Positions 1-8,261 are shown, counted from the first letter of the stretch. The stretch: 64,000 bases of DNA from Microbacterium sp. APC 3901 (GCF_030407765.1 NZ_JASDCU010000004.1:180691-244690); one strand, 5' to 3'. Notes: a model not told the origin generated them from the letters alone. Translations and numbers: made by a program.

Positions 1-842
1 GGAAGGGCGCGCTGACCTTCGGCCTCGTGAACGTGCCGGTCAAGGTGTATTCCGCGACCGAAGACCACGATGTCTCACTGCATCAGGTGCACGACAAGGA
101 CGGCGGTCGCATCCGCTATCAGCGCACGTGCGAGGTGTGCGGCGAGACCGTGGCCTACGCCGACATCGATCGGGCGTACGTCGACGAGGGGCAGACGGTC
201 GTGCTCACGAAAGACGATCTGGCCGCGCTGCCGGCTGAGAAGAGCCGTGAGATCGACGTCGTCGAGTTCGTGCCCTCCGACCAGGTCGACCTGCTGACCC
301 TCGACAAGCCCTACTACCTCGAGCCCGACTCGAAGTCCCCGAAGGCCTACGTGCTGCTGCGCAGGACGCTCGAGCAGACCGACCGCACCGCGATCGTGCG
401 GTTCACGCTGCGTCAGAAGACCCGCCTCGCCGCCCTCAGAGTGCGCGGAAAGGTGCTCGTGCTGCAGACACTGCTGTGGGCCGACGAGGTGCGCGAGGCC
501 GAGTTCCCGGCGCTGGATGAAGACGTGCGGATCTCGAAGAAGGAGCTCGAGCTCTCGGCATCCCTGGTCGACAGCTACTCGGCGGACTTCGACCCCGAAT
601 CGTTCGTCGACGAGTACCAGAAGGAGCTGCGCACGCTGATCGACGCGAAGATCGAGGCGGGCGACACATTCGACGTCTCGGAGACCTTCGGTGACGCCGA
701 GGACGAGGCGAAGAGCGGCGAGGTCATCGACCTGATGGAGGCTCTGCGTGCCAGCGTCGCGCGCACGAAGGCGGCGCGATCGGATTCGTCCGACGAGAAG
801 ACGAGCACCAAGAAGAGCGCGAGCAAGAAGAAGGCGGGCTGA
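1..842 (+). CDS. ku: Ku protein (NHEJ DNA-end binding), 5' end cut by window
   Basis: Bacterial Ku binds DNA double-strand ends as a homodimer and recruits the ligase LigD for non-homologous end joining. The frame is already open at base 3 (KGALTFGLVNVPVKVYSAT is the usual Ku N-terminal strand), so the GTG at 27 is an internal valine and the true start lies a few codons before the window. About 280 residues are visible: the beta-barrel core with a CEVCGE zinc-knuckle-like pair near the start, a helical part, and a lysine-rich C-terminal tail (KKSASKKKAG) of the kind that helps DNA threading. Length fits the family (about 270-300). No ligD is visible in the window. Identification is firm. Confidence 0.95.
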   Translation, partial: KGALTFGLVNVPVKVYSATEDHDVSLHQVHDKDGGRIRYQRTCEVCGETVAYADIDRAYVDEGQTVVLTKDDLAALPAEKSREIDVVEFVPSDQVDLLTLDKPYYLEPDSKSPKAYVLLRRTLEQTDRTAIVRFTLRQKTRLAALRVRGKVLVLQTLLWADEVREAEFPALDEDVRISKKELELSASLVDSYSADFDPESFVDEYQKELRTLIDAKIEAGDTFDVSETFGDAEDEAKSGEVIDLMEALRASVARTKAARSDSSDEKTSTKKSASKKKAG

Positions 843-856
843 GTCCGCAGCCCGCC
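833..856 (+). terminator. Hairpin overlapping the Ku stop codon
   Basis: GGCGGGCT (833-840) pairs perfectly with AGCCCGCC (849-856) across an 8-base loop. It lies between the convergent Ku and DedA genes. There is no T tract, as is common in high-GC actinobacteria. It could serve both directions. Confidence 0.5.
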
Positions 857-874
857 TCTCTCAGTCGTTCGAGA

Positions 875-1645
875 TCAGTGCTTGCCGTCGCCGTCGAAGT
901 CGGGAGCGCGGTCGAAGACCTCGGGGTCGAGCGCGAGCTCTTCCGCCTCGGCGGCGTCGGTCTCACCCTCGCCGGCCGCCGCCTCCTTCTTGGCCTTGTG
1001 GCGCTCTGAGAGGTAGTGCCACAGAGTGATCAGCGCGGTGCCGCCGACGGCCGCGAGCAGGATCAGGTCGATGTAGCTCTCGACGAAGTGCGCGACGGGC
1101 GGGATGAAGCCGATCGCGTAGCCGAACATGGTGAGTCCGAAGCCCCAGAGGATCGCGCCGATCAGGTTGTACAGCGTGTAGCGACGCCACGGCATGTGGC
1201 CGACACCGGCGGCGACGGGCGCGAACGTGCGCACGATCGGCACGAAGCGGGCGAGGATGACGGTGATGCCGCCGAACCGCTCGAAGAACGCGTTCGTGCG
1301 TTCGACGTTCTTCTTGCTGAAGAGGCCCGATTCCTTGCGCTCGAAGACCGCAGGACCGCCCTTGTGGCCGATGAGATAGCCGACTTCACCTCCGACGAAG
1401 GCGGCGAGTCCGATGAGCAGCGCCACGATCCAGACGTTGATGCCGAAGACGCCGTGCTCGGACCCGGCGATCGGATGTGACAGCAGGCCGGAGATCACGA
1501 GCAGCGTGTCACCAGGCAGCAGGAAGCCGACCAGCAGGCCCGTCTCGGCGAAGACGATGAAGCACACCACGAGAAGCGCCCAGGGGCCGGCCGAACCGAT
1601 GATGGTGGCGGGGTCGAGCCAGGGGATGAGAGCGGCGTGATGCAT
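875..1645 (-). CDS. DedA family (VTT domain) integral membrane protein
   Basis: A 256-residue polytopic membrane protein of the DedA/SNARE-associated (VTT) family, thought to act in lipid scrambling or undecaprenyl-phosphate recycling. Family marks are visible: FAETGLLVGFLLPGD (first re-entrant loop), GEVGYLIG, and RFVPIVRTFAPVAAGVG followed by a final helix pair. The C-terminus is charged and Glu/Ala rich. The ATG at 1645 (MHHAALIPWLD) is chosen; a longer in-frame ATG at 1738 would run through the tRNA gene and encodes no family sequence. Which lipid this paralogue handles cannot be told. Confidence 0.88.
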   Translation of the reverse strand: MHHAALIPWLDPATIIGSAGPWALLVVCFIVFAETGLLVGFLLPGDTLLVISGLLSHPIAGSEHGVFGINVWIVALLIGLAAFVGGEVGYLIGHKGGPAVFERKESGLFSKKNVERTNAFFERFGGITVILARFVPIVRTFAPVAAGVGHMPWRRYTLYNLIGAILWGFGLTMFGYAIGFIPPVAHFVESYIDLILLAAVGGTALITLWHYLSERHKAKKEAAAGEGETDAAEAEELALDPEVFDRAPDFDGDGKH

Positions 1646-1711
1646 GGATTTCCCGTCGTCGTGCGCTGTGCGGCGGTCAAGTCGTCGGTCGCGGGGGATG
1701 CGACAGATCGG

Positions 1712-1793
1712 TGCGGAAGGTGGGACTTGAACCCACACGCCCTAGGGCACAGGAACCTAAATCCTGCGTGTCTGCCAATTTCACCACTCCCGC
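1712..1793 (-). tRNA. tRNA-Leu, anticodon UAG
   Basis: An 82-base class II tRNA. The acceptor stem GCGGGAG pairs with CTTCCGC (one G-U pair), the anticodon stem CAGGA/TCCTG encloses the loop TTTAGGT with anticodon TAG, a short variable arm follows, and the T loop is GTTCAAGTC. The discriminator base is A. A full CCA is not encoded. Confidence 0.95.
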
Positions 1794-1804
1794 GCGGTGA
1801 AATC

Positions 1805-1810
1805 AGTCTA
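1805..1810 (-). promoter_or_regulatory. -10 box for tRNA-Leu
   Basis: On the minus strand TAGACT ends 11 bases before the first tRNA base, placing transcription start a few bases ahead of the mature 5' end. No clear -35 hexamer is seen. Confidence 0.5.
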
Positions 1811-1865
1811 CTGATCGGGGGATCGCGCGTGGCTGAGGATCCGCCCGCAGCCCGGGCCCCGCAGC

Positions 1866-1874
1866 TGTGGATAA
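1866..1874 (-). other. Perfect DnaA-box consensus upstream of tadA
   Basis: TGTGGATAA, the complement of the DnaA box TTATCCACA, lies 40 bases before the tadA start. A single box may be chance, a DnaA-titration site or a regulatory site. Confidence 0.3.
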
Positions 1875-1913
1875 CTCCGACGGGCGGCGCTCGATCCTTG
1901 CGGAGATGCTCGG

Positions 1914-3113
1914 GTGATCCAGCCTTCCGTCCTCGTCGCAGAGCGCGTCAGGCAGCGACTCCGTGCTGAGGGCACGGATCCGACCTTCGATTCGGCGGCC
2001 GCGCGCACGGTCACGCTGGCGGAGGTGCGCAGGTTCAACGATCTGGCGCTCGCACGGGGCGCGGCGATGATCGACGACGAAGCCGCATGCGTGCGCGACG
2101 TGCTCGCAGCCGTGAGCGGCTTCGGGGCACTGCAGCCGCTCCTCGACGACCCGGAGATCGAGGAGATCTGGCTCAACGGACCCGAGAGCGTCCATATCGC
2201 ACGCGGCGGAGTCGCCGAACGCCTCGAGCTGCGTCTCACCGAGTCGGCCCTGCGCGATCTCGTCGAACGGATGCTGCAGTCGACAGGCCGCCGTGTCGAC
2301 ATCAGCCAGCCGTTCGTGGATGCGTCTCTTCCCGACGGGTCCCGCTTGCACGTCGCGATCGCGGATGTCGTACGCGGATCATGGTCGGTCAACATCCGCA
2401 AGTTCCTGCCCCGCTTCCGCACCCTGGACGCGCTGATCCAGCACGGAGCTCTGCCCGCGGAGCTCGGTGACGCGCTGCGCGAGGCGATGCGTGCGGGCAA
2501 GAGCGTCGTCGTGTCCGGCGCCACCCACGCGGGCAAGACCACGTTCCTCGGAGCGCTGCTCGCCTCGTGCGCCGACCGTCAACGGATCGTCACCGTCGAG
2601 GAGACCTTCGAGCTCGCTGTGCAGGGCCCCGACGTCGTCTCCTTGCAGGGCCGTCAGGCGAGCCTCGAGGGTACGGGAGAGATCACGCTGCGAAGGCTGG
2701 TGAAAGAGGCGCTCAGGATGCGGCCCGATCGCCTGGTGGTGGGCGAGGTCCGAGACGCGGAGGCGCTCGACCTCGTCCTCGCACTGAACACCGGTGTGCC
2801 TGGCGCCGCGACCGTTCACGCGAACTCCGCTGCCGAGGCGCTCGACAAGCTCACGCTGCTCCCGTTGCTCGCCGGGCGGAACATCGACAGAGCGTTCATC
2901 GTGCCTGCACTCGCGGGAGCGGTGGATCTCGTCGTGCACTGCGTGCGTGGCGACGACGGAATCCGACGGGTGCACGAGGTCATCGCGCCGACCGGCGAGG
3001 TGATCGACGGACGGATCGTCGCACGAGAGGTCTACATCCACGGCGGGGGAGCCGTCGCCGGCGGCGCGGCGTGGCGACGCGGCGCGCTGCAGTCTGCAGG
3101 AGGCATGCGATGA
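1914..3113 (+). CDS. tadA: TadA/CpaF-type secretion ATPase of the Tad pilus
   Basis: A hexameric ATPase of the type II/IV secretion superfamily that powers Flp/Tad pilus assembly at the inner face of the membrane. The N-terminal third is the usual TadA domain (VLAAVSGFGALQPLLDDPEIEEIWLNG). A Walker A GATHAGKTT lies near residues 202-210, an Asp-box (VTVEETFEL) follows, then RMRPDRLVVGEVRDAEALDL (Walker B region) and the His-box ATVHANSAAEAL. Length 399 fits. The start is the GTG at 1914, preceded by CGGAGATG. It overlaps tadB by 4 bases (ATGA). First gene of the Tad cluster. Confidence 0.93.
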   Translation: MIQPSVLVAERVRQRLRAEGTDPTFDSAAARTVTLAEVRRFNDLALARGAAMIDDEAACVRDVLAAVSGFGALQPLLDDPEIEEIWLNGPESVHIARGGVAERLELRLTESALRDLVERMLQSTGRRVDISQPFVDASLPDGSRLHVAIADVVRGSWSVNIRKFLPRFRTLDALIQHGALPAELGDALREAMRAGKSVVVSGATHAGKTTFLGALLASCADRQRIVTVEETFELAVQGPDVVSLQGRQASLEGTGEITLRRLVKEALRMRPDRLVVGEVRDAEALDLVLALNTGVPGAATVHANSAAEALDKLTLLPLLAGRNIDRAFIVPALAGAVDLVVHCVRGDDGIRRVHEVIAPTGEVIDGRIVAREVYIHGGGAVAGGAAWRRGALQSAGGMR

Positions 3114-3967
3114 CGGTGCTGCTGGGGGCGATGCTCGCCGCCGGCGTGCTGCTGTGCGCGTCGCCGTGGCTCTGGCCTCCGCGTCCGGAGGAGGAGAAAG
3201 CCAGACGCCCCGGACGTCTGTCTCGGTTGCTCGAAGAAGGCGGCCTCGCCTCCGTCAGACCACGCACACTTCTGCTGGTGATCGCGACGGTGGCGCTCGC
3301 CGCAGCCTCCCTCATCTGGCTCCTGACGGCGATTCCGGTCCTCGCCGGTCTGGCAGGAGCGGCCGCAGGTGTGGCACCGATCATCTTCGTGCGATCGCGA
3401 CGCACGCGGTTGCGCAAGCTGCGGCGACAGCTGTGGCCAGACGTGTGCGACCTCCTGATCGCATCGATCCGTGTGGGGCTGTCGTTGCCCGATGCCGTCG
3501 CGAGCCTGGCTGAGTCATCGCCCGCGATGATCCGGCCGGCCTTCGTCGTGTTCGCCAGAGATCTGCGCGCCACCGGTCGGTTCGAGACGAGTCTCGACCG
3601 GCTGAAGTCCGTGCTGGCCGATCCCGTCGCCGACCGGATCATCGAGACGCTGCGTATGGCGAGACAGGTCGGCGGGACAGAACTCTCCGGAGTTCTGCGC
3701 GCGCTGTCGTCGTCGGTTCGTGCAGACGCCGTGTTGCGCGGCGAGGTCGAAGCCCGGCAGTCGTGGATCCGCGGCGCCGCAGTGCTCGGGGCGGTCGCGC
3801 CCTGGGTGATCCTCGGTCTGCTCGTGCTGCGCCCCGAGGGCGCTGCCGCCTACGGCACCGCGGAGGGGATGGTGGTGATCTTCGTCGGTGCGGCCGTGTC
3901 GGTGATCGCGTACCGCCTCATGACCCGTATCGGCCGTCTGCCCGAGCCGGGCAGGTGGTTCGGATGA
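3110..3967 (+). CDS. tadB: TadB-type Tad pilus inner-membrane platform protein
   Basis: A 285-residue GspF/TadC-superfamily membrane protein, one of the two platform proteins on which TadA acts. Two N-terminal helices (MTVLLGAMLAAGVLLCASPW; LLLVIATVALAAASLIWLL and next segment) are followed by the cytoplasmic T2SSF helical domain (QLWPDVCDLLIASIRVGLSL ... MARQVGGTELSGVLRALSSS) and two C-terminal helices. The ATG at 3110 overlaps the tadA stop as ATGA and has AGGAGG seven bases upstream. The open frame extends further 5' but only as a shadow of tadA. Confidence 0.88.
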   Translation: MTVLLGAMLAAGVLLCASPWLWPPRPEEEKARRPGRLSRLLEEGGLASVRPRTLLLVIATVALAAASLIWLLTAIPVLAGLAGAAAGVAPIIFVRSRRTRLRKLRRQLWPDVCDLLIASIRVGLSLPDAVASLAESSPAMIRPAFVVFARDLRATGRFETSLDRLKSVLADPVADRIIETLRMARQVGGTELSGVLRALSSSVRADAVLRGEVEARQSWIRGAAVLGAVAPWVILGLLVLRPEGAAAYGTAEGMVVIFVGAAVSVIAYRLMTRIGRLPEPGRWFG

Positions 3968-4836
3968 ACCCGGTGTCCGCGGCGGCGGTCGCGCTCCTCG
4001 GCGGTGTCGCGATCGGGTCCGGGGTGCTCTGCATCCTCGCAGCGCTGCCGCATTGGTCGGCATCCCCGCTGACACTGCGCATCGCGCCGTACGTGCGAGA
4101 CGTGGTCCCCGACGGCGACCTGCCCGACGGAGCGCTCCCACGAGTCGGAGTGCTGTCTGTAGGTGACCGGACAGTGTGGCGTCGATCGCTGGCGGTCTTC
4201 GAGCGCCTTCTCGGTGGGGGAGAAGCCCTTCGTCGCAGGATCGAGCAAGCAGGGCTCGCGCTGGAGCACGGCGCTTTCCGCGGACGTCAGCTCGGCTGGG
4301 TTGTTGCCGGCATCGTGACCGGTGCGATCGCTGTCATCGTGCTCGCGCTCGCGGGGCGCATGAGTCCGCCGGTCGCGCTACTGCCCGGCATCCTGGGCGC
4401 CGCCGCGGGGTTCGGCTACGACATGCAACTGACGGCCCGTGTCTCACGCCGCCGAGCTCGACTGACCGACGAACTGCCGACGACACTTGAGTTCCTCGCT
4501 CTGTGTCTGTCGGCGGGGGAAGGGTTCCTCGACTCGATTCGGAGGGTGGCCGCGGTCGGATCCGGAGAGCTCACCAGCGAATTCCGCCGTGTGGTCCTTG
4601 CCGTCGGCACGGGATCTCCGCTCGCAGATGCCCTCTCCGAGATGGCCGCTCGACTGCAGCTTCCGGGGCTCTCGCGCTCGATCGACCAGGTGATCGCCGC
4701 GCTCGAGCACGGTGCCCCGCTCTCGGCCGTCCTGCATGCCCAGGCCGGCGACGCGCGCGAGGACGCCAAGCGGGTGCTCATCGAACAGGCCGGGCGCAAG
4801 GAGATACTGATGCTCCTCCCCCTCACAAGCGGGTAA
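3964..4836 (+). pseudogene. tadC: TadC-type pilus platform protein, 5' part, interrupted by integrated element
   Basis: The second T2SSF-type platform protein of the Tad pilus. ATG at 3964 overlaps the tadB stop (ATGA). Visible are N-terminal helices, a helical segment VVAGIVTGAIAVIVLALAG, and the T2SSF domain (ELPTTLEFLALCLSAGEGFLDSI ... QAGRKEILMLLPL). The frame then runs into the mobile element and ends after three foreign codons (TSG stop), giving 290 residues. The missing end, 25 residues with the last membrane helix, is found at 13538-13615. Rejoining gives a 312-residue protein of normal length. Whether the shortened form works is unknown; loss of its last helix makes that doubtful. 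Confidence 0.9.
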
Positions 4837-4837
4837 T
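4811..4837 (+). other. attL, left junction of the integrated element
   Basis: Chromosomal tadC sequence (TGATGCTCCTCCCC) runs to the trinucleotide CTC at 4822-4824, then element sequence (ACAAGCGGGTAATTACTC) begins. The same CTC is found at the right junction (13535-13537). A serine recombinase exchanges at a 2-bp core, so CT or TC within this CTC is the likely crossover. Base composition becomes AT-rich at once on the element side. Confidence 0.8.
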
Positions 4838-4844
4838 TACTCTT

Positions 4845-5531
4845 TTACTTGGGATTGCTGAGCAGGGCTGTGGCGACACCGCTCACCGCCCCACCGAAGA
4901 TCGTGCCGCCGAGACCCACCCAGATCGTGGTGGCCAACGAGACCTGCCGGTCCTTCGCCTCCTGCCGATTCCGGAGAACGAGCTTCGTCCGTCCGAGCCT
5001 CTTGTAATCGCGCCAACTCACGACGTTAACGAATACTGCAGTGCCCAGGGCAACCAGCGAGAGAGCGATGAGGATCACCAGCTGTGGGATGTTCTCAACC
5101 CCCATCCTCGTGAAGGACCACGCCAGGATGCCGAGAGGCGCGGCCGTCAACGCGAGCTGGGCGAAGAATCGTGGAGCAAGGCTCCGGCGGTGTTGCTCAA
5201 GAAGGGAGACCGCATCCTCGACAACAGCTTGAGCGAATGGGTCGCTATCCGTCGTTTCGACCACGCACTTCTTGGGGTACAGGAATATGTTCACCCCCGG
5301 GTTGCTGGCCTGCAGGACGAGCCCGGATCGTTCTCTCTCCGTCGAGTCCCGCAGATCGTCAGCCACGGTGGCGGTAGAAGTTCCTGCCAGGATCCGTACT
5401 TCTCCGACGTCCTTGGAGAGTCTCGCGATTATCGCGTCGATGTCGCTCAGGTAGAGCGTCACGGGGCCAACGGACCGGACGTTTCTGTAGGGCAGTTTCG
5501 GCTTGACGACCGGGTTTCGCGACATTGGCAT
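4845..5531 (-). CDS. Element-encoded membrane protein, unknown function
   Basis: A 228-residue protein at the left edge of the element, reading towards attL. Its first 115 or so residues are soluble; then come three hydrophobic segments (FFAQLALTAAPLGILAWSF; QLVILIALSLVALGTAVFV; TTIWVGLGGTIFGGAVSGVA). No family is recognised. The chosen start is the ATG at 5531 (MPMSRNPVV); the ATG at 5525 is equally possible. A longer open frame to 5843 has no such features. Position and topology resemble lysogenic-conversion or exclusion genes often kept at prophage edges; that role is a guess. Confidence 0.6.
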   Translation of the reverse strand: MPMSRNPVVKPKLPYRNVRSVGPVTLYLSDIDAIIARLSKDVGEVRILAGTSTATVADDLRDSTERERSGLVLQASNPGVNIFLYPKKCVVETTDSDPFAQAVVEDAVSLLEQHRRSLAPRFFAQLALTAAPLGILAWSFTRMGVENIPQLVILIALSLVALGTAVFVNVVSWRDYKRLGRTKLVLRNRQEAKDRQVSLATTIWVGLGGTIFGGAVSGVATALLSNPK

Positions 5532-5832
5532 GAGCCCAACCTTATCGACGCGGCGTTCCCTCTGTCGGAGCCCGGTGTTAACCTGTCCGTAGCAGGGCGC
5601 GATCGTCCGTGGCCAACGAGGAGGAACCCCGCGAGGGGTCAACTCGGAGGAGCCGCCAGCGGTCGACCTGCGAGCAGTGCAGCCAGCCTCCCCCTCGGGA
5701 GCGCTGCGGAGGAGGGCGTGAGCCCCAACGCAGCTGAGTAACCTCGGGGTGGTTCGAGGACCGTTGCATGCGACCCGCACGTCTGGCGCGATCCCCGCGC
5801 CCGTGCTCATCACGCATGGAAGGACCACAATC
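5532..5832. other. Divergent intergenic region of the element
   Basis: About 300 bases between the leftward membrane-protein gene and the rightward capsid gene. Two TAACCT hexamers (about 5579 and 5739) could be -10 boxes, and CCCC-GCGA-GGGG forms a small hairpin near 5627-5638. GGAAGGA at 5818-5824 is the capsid ribosome site. No gene is seen. Confidence 0.4.
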
Positions 5833-6939
5833 ATGGATCCCAAGAAGCAGCTCGCTCAGATCAAGGCCGCAATGGCGGCAGTTGTGAACGGCGCGAAGGC
5901 CGCAGGCCGCGATATCACCGAGGCGGAGCTCGCCTCCCTCGAGCAGAAGGCCGAGGAGGCCGCTCGACTGCAGAAGTCGATCGACATGATGGATCGCGGC
6001 ACGGCGATCCTCAACCAGTTCAAGCAGGGCGACGACGACGGGGAGGGCAGCAGCGCGAAGGCCTCGTTCCTCAACGTCAAGGCCACCGCCCGCTCGGTCG
6101 CTCAGAAGGCCATCGGCACCTCGTCGGACCTCGTGGGTGTCGAGTTCATTCGCGGCATCGTTCCGATCGACCGCCCGCGTACCTCGCTGCTGCAGGCGAT
6201 CCCCGCGATCCGTCGCAGCAGCCCCGTCTACGAGTACCTGCGTCAGACGGTCCGCACGATGAACGCGGCCCCGGTCGCGGAGGGTGCGCTCAAGCCCACC
6301 TCGATCGTGACCATGGAGCCCGTCGAGGCGAAGCTCAAGGTGTTCGCTCACATCAGTGAGCCGATCCCGAAGTACATCCTCGAGGACAACGACGAGGTGC
6401 AGCGGTTCATCGAGTCCGAGTTTGTGAGCGGTCTCGACCTGGCGATCCAGGCGCAGCTCGTCAGTGGCTCGGGGATGGGGGAGAACCTCCTCGGCTGGCT
6501 CAACGCGTCCGGGATCCTCACCGTGACCGGTGTGGACCTCATCACCACGGCGCGGAAGGCGATCGAGCGGCTCACGGCGAACGGGCGCACCCCGTCGTTC
6601 ATCGCCGTGGCACCCGCCGACTGGACGACCGCGCTCACCACGCGGAACACGTCGGGCAACTTCGACTTCGGACCCACCACACCGGTGAACGAAGCCGAGA
6701 TGAAGCTGTGGGGCGTGGACGTGATCGAGTCCCCGGCAGTCACCGCCGGGACCGTGTGGACCCTCGCGGAAGGGGCGAACTCGCTCAGCACGGACGGCAA
6801 GGTCGATGCGCGCTGGTCGGACTCCATGTCCGACGACTTCGCCCGCAACCTGGTCCGCCTTCGCGTCGAGACTCGCGTCAACTCCGACGTGCGCACCCCG
6901 AGCGGCATCGTCAAGGGCGAAATCGTCCCGACGCCGTAA
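5833..6939 (+). CDS. HK97-fold phage major capsid protein
   Basis: A 368-residue major capsid protein of the HK97 gp5 type, which self-assembles into the icosahedral head. Residues 1-75 are charged and helical, like the delta/scaffold region (QKAEEAARLQKSIDMMDRG), followed by a Gly/Ser/Asp linker and the capsid fold: GTSSDLVGVEFIRGIVP (N-arm), VYEYLRQTV, PVAEGALKP, VKVFAHISEPIP-like E-loop and spine segments, SGSGMGENLLGWLN, and a C-terminal NLVRLRVETRVNSDV. ATG at 5833 follows GGAAGGA by 8 bases. No maturation protease, portal or terminase lies next to it, which is unusual. It could be the sole virion protein the element supplies. Confidence 0.85.
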   Translation: MDPKKQLAQIKAAMAAVVNGAKAAGRDITEAELASLEQKAEEAARLQKSIDMMDRGTAILNQFKQGDDDGEGSSAKASFLNVKATARSVAQKAIGTSSDLVGVEFIRGIVPIDRPRTSLLQAIPAIRRSSPVYEYLRQTVRTMNAAPVAEGALKPTSIVTMEPVEAKLKVFAHISEPIPKYILEDNDEVQRFIESEFVSGLDLAIQAQLVSGSGMGENLLGWLNASGILTVTGVDLITTARKAIERLTANGRTPSFIAVAPADWTTALTTRNTSGNFDFGPTTPVNEAEMKLWGVDVIESPAVTAGTVWTLAEGANSLSTDGKVDARWSDSMSDDFARNLVRLRVETRVNSDVRTPSGIVKGEIVPTP

Positions 6940-6943
6940 GACC

Positions 6944-7001
6944 CACCGGGGGCGGCGACGCTCCTTTCGGCACAGGCTCACACCTTGAGCCGCCCCCGGT
7001 G
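6944..7001 (+). terminator. Long-stem terminator after the capsid gene
   Basis: A perfect 13-bp stem: CACCGGGGGCGGC (6944-6956) with GCCGCCCCCGGTG (6989-7001), loop 32 bases. It begins 5 bases after the capsid stop codon. Confidence 0.6.
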
Positions 7002-7113
7002 CACACACGCGGTCGCAGCGAGCCTCCTCACGGACGCTGCGACTGCTCCCGGGGGTCGGGTCAGTCCATGGGCCCGGCCCCCACCAACACACGACGGCTC
7101 GAGGAGCCCCACC

Positions 7114-7425
7114 ATGACCACACCCACCCGAACCCCCGACGAAGAACGAGTGATGCGCGCCTACAAGGCGGGGCAGCACCTCACCGCCGAGGAGAGCAAC
7201 ACCCGCACTCGCATCCGCCGCCGCGAGCAGCGCGCATGGCGAGCGACCCGCGACCCGCAGCACATCGCCCGCGATTGCCACCGCGCCCACCCAGACGGCA
7301 CCAAGCCGTGCCCAGGCTGCGGACGCACACTCCCGCTCGAGCACTTCGCTGCGGCCCCGCACGAGCTCGACGGCCTCCACTTCCGCTGCACCACCTGCCA
7401 CCCACCCGGCGGCGCGGACCACTAG
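7114..7425 (+). CDS. Small zinc-ribbon protein of phage type
   Basis: A 103-residue protein with an N-terminal charged helix (RTRIRRREQRAWRATRD) and a C-terminal zinc ribbon CPGCGRTLPLEHF ... FRCTTCHP, two CxxC pairs about 28 residues apart. That ribbon is like the N-terminal part of phage HNH/endonuclease VII proteins, but no catalytic His-Asn-His follows, so nuclease activity is not supported. ATG at 7114 has GAGGAG 7 bases upstream; the site sits in a small GGCTC/GAGCC hairpin (7097-7109), which could modulate translation. A longer frame to 6985 is judged non-coding. Probably a DNA-binding accessory protein. Confidence 0.6.
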   Translation: MTTPTRTPDEERVMRAYKAGQHLTAEESNTRTRIRRREQRAWRATRDPQHIARDCHRAHPDGTKPCPGCGRTLPLEHFAAAPHELDGLHFRCTTCHPPGGADH

Positions 7426-7823
7426 ACCGACACTCCGCACGCAGCACCCCTTCGCCACGTCGATACGAACACTCACAGGGGGAGGGGGGTCGCAGTCTGA
7501 ACAAGGCGTCGCCCGAAAGCGAGCGCCCGGCAAGCTTTCTGTCACCCCCCGCCGAAAACGTGATTCGAAAGTTTCGTTCAAGCGAACGAGGTTGTTTCGA
7601 CCCGGGATCTGGCCTTCTTCGCTCCGGGTAGCCGAACGATCAAGCCAAAGTTCGCGGAACGCATGCGAGGAAGTGAGCGCCCGCAGGACGCGTTGGAACG
7701 GGCGGCTACAGGTGTGCGGTCGTCCCGAGGCGTTCTGAGCGCTCCTCGCCGCTGCTGGCTGTCTGGGGCGGTGCTTAGACTGGTCGCTCTCGGGGCCGGT
7801 CCGAGTCTCAGGAAGGACCGGGC
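7426..7823. other. Non-coding stretch of the element with dyads
   Basis: About 400 bases without a convincing gene. Around 7560-7605 there is a run of TTCG/CGAA words including the dyad CGTTC-AAGC-GAACG, a possible regulator site. A -10-like TAGACT near 7777 and AGGAAGGA at 7811-7818 serve the next gene. Confidence 0.35.
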
Positions 7824-8069
7824 ATGAGCAACCGCCGAGCCGCGCGCGACCTCGACGCGCGAGCGTGGGAGTACCTCGACGCGAACGTGAACGAGAGTGC
7901 GGAGATATCCCACCTCCGGGCGGGCTGGGATCCGCCGTGGGAGCGACCGAGCCTCAACGGGGAGGACGTGACCGATCGGCCCGAGCTCTGGACGCCCTAC
8001 CAGCGCGCTCGACGCGAGGCATTCGAGGCCAGGCTGGTGCGATATCGAGCAGAGAACCTGATCACGTAG
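7824..8069 (+). CDS. Small hypothetical protein of the element
   Basis: An 81-residue hydrophilic protein rich in Arg, Glu and Trp (MSNRRAARDLDARAWEYL ... ARLVRYRAENLIT). No family is recognised. The start is well supported by AGGAAGGA about 8 bases before the ATG and codon use matching its neighbours. It follows the zinc-ribbon gene and precedes the DUF3800 gene on the same strand. Probably a small phage-type gene. Confidence 0.5.
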   Translation: MSNRRAARDLDARAWEYLDANVNESAEISHLRAGWDPPWERPSLNGEDVTDRPELWTPYQRARREAFEARLVRYRAENLIT

Positions 8070-8091
8070 GCCCCTCCCATGGACGCGAGCG

Positions 8092-8217
8092 TCACCACTC
8101 GTCAGGCGGTGGAAAGTCGTAGCCGACGACCTGCGAGAGCTTGTCGATTGCCTCCGTATCGGACAACAGTCCGGCTAGCCACGTACCACCGAATGCCTTC
8201 GAGCGCGAGTTATCCAC
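8092..8217 (-). CDS. Possible 41-codon open frame
   Basis: A leftward frame starting at GTG 8217 and ending with ...KLSQVVGYDFPPPDEW. The composition is protein-like and the frame stays open for some codons further upstream, so it may be the tail of a larger lost gene. There is no clear ribosome site. Weakly supported. Confidence 0.25.
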   Translation of the reverse strand: MDNSRSKAFGGTWLAGLLSDTEAIDKLSQVVGYDFPPPDEW

Positions 8218-8218
8218 A
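8210..8218 (+). other. Perfect DnaA-box consensus inside the element
   Basis: TTATCCACA at 8210-8218, about 45 bases before the DUF3800 gene. Single box; may be chance or part of a replication or regulatory site. Confidence 0.3.
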
Positions 8219-8249
8219 GGCTGACCGCTGCGACGTCGGCGCGCGCGCT

Positions 8250-8255
8250 TAGGCT
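8250..8255 (+). promoter_or_regulatory. -10 box giving a leaderless DUF3800 transcript
   Basis: TAGGCT ends 6 bases before the GTG at 8262, so transcription would start at or within a base of the start codon. No ribosome site precedes the GTG, in agreement. Confidence 0.5.
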
Positions 8256-8261
8256 CATAGG

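Noticed and set aside
875..1738. Longer DedA frame starting at 1738
   Set aside because: The added 31 residues are the reverse reading of the tRNA-Leu region and match nothing in the family; ATG 1645 is used.
5578..7581. 667-residue minus-strand open frame over the capsid gene
   Set aside because: Shadow of high-GC coding sequence; no ribosome site and the plus strand carries a recognised gene.
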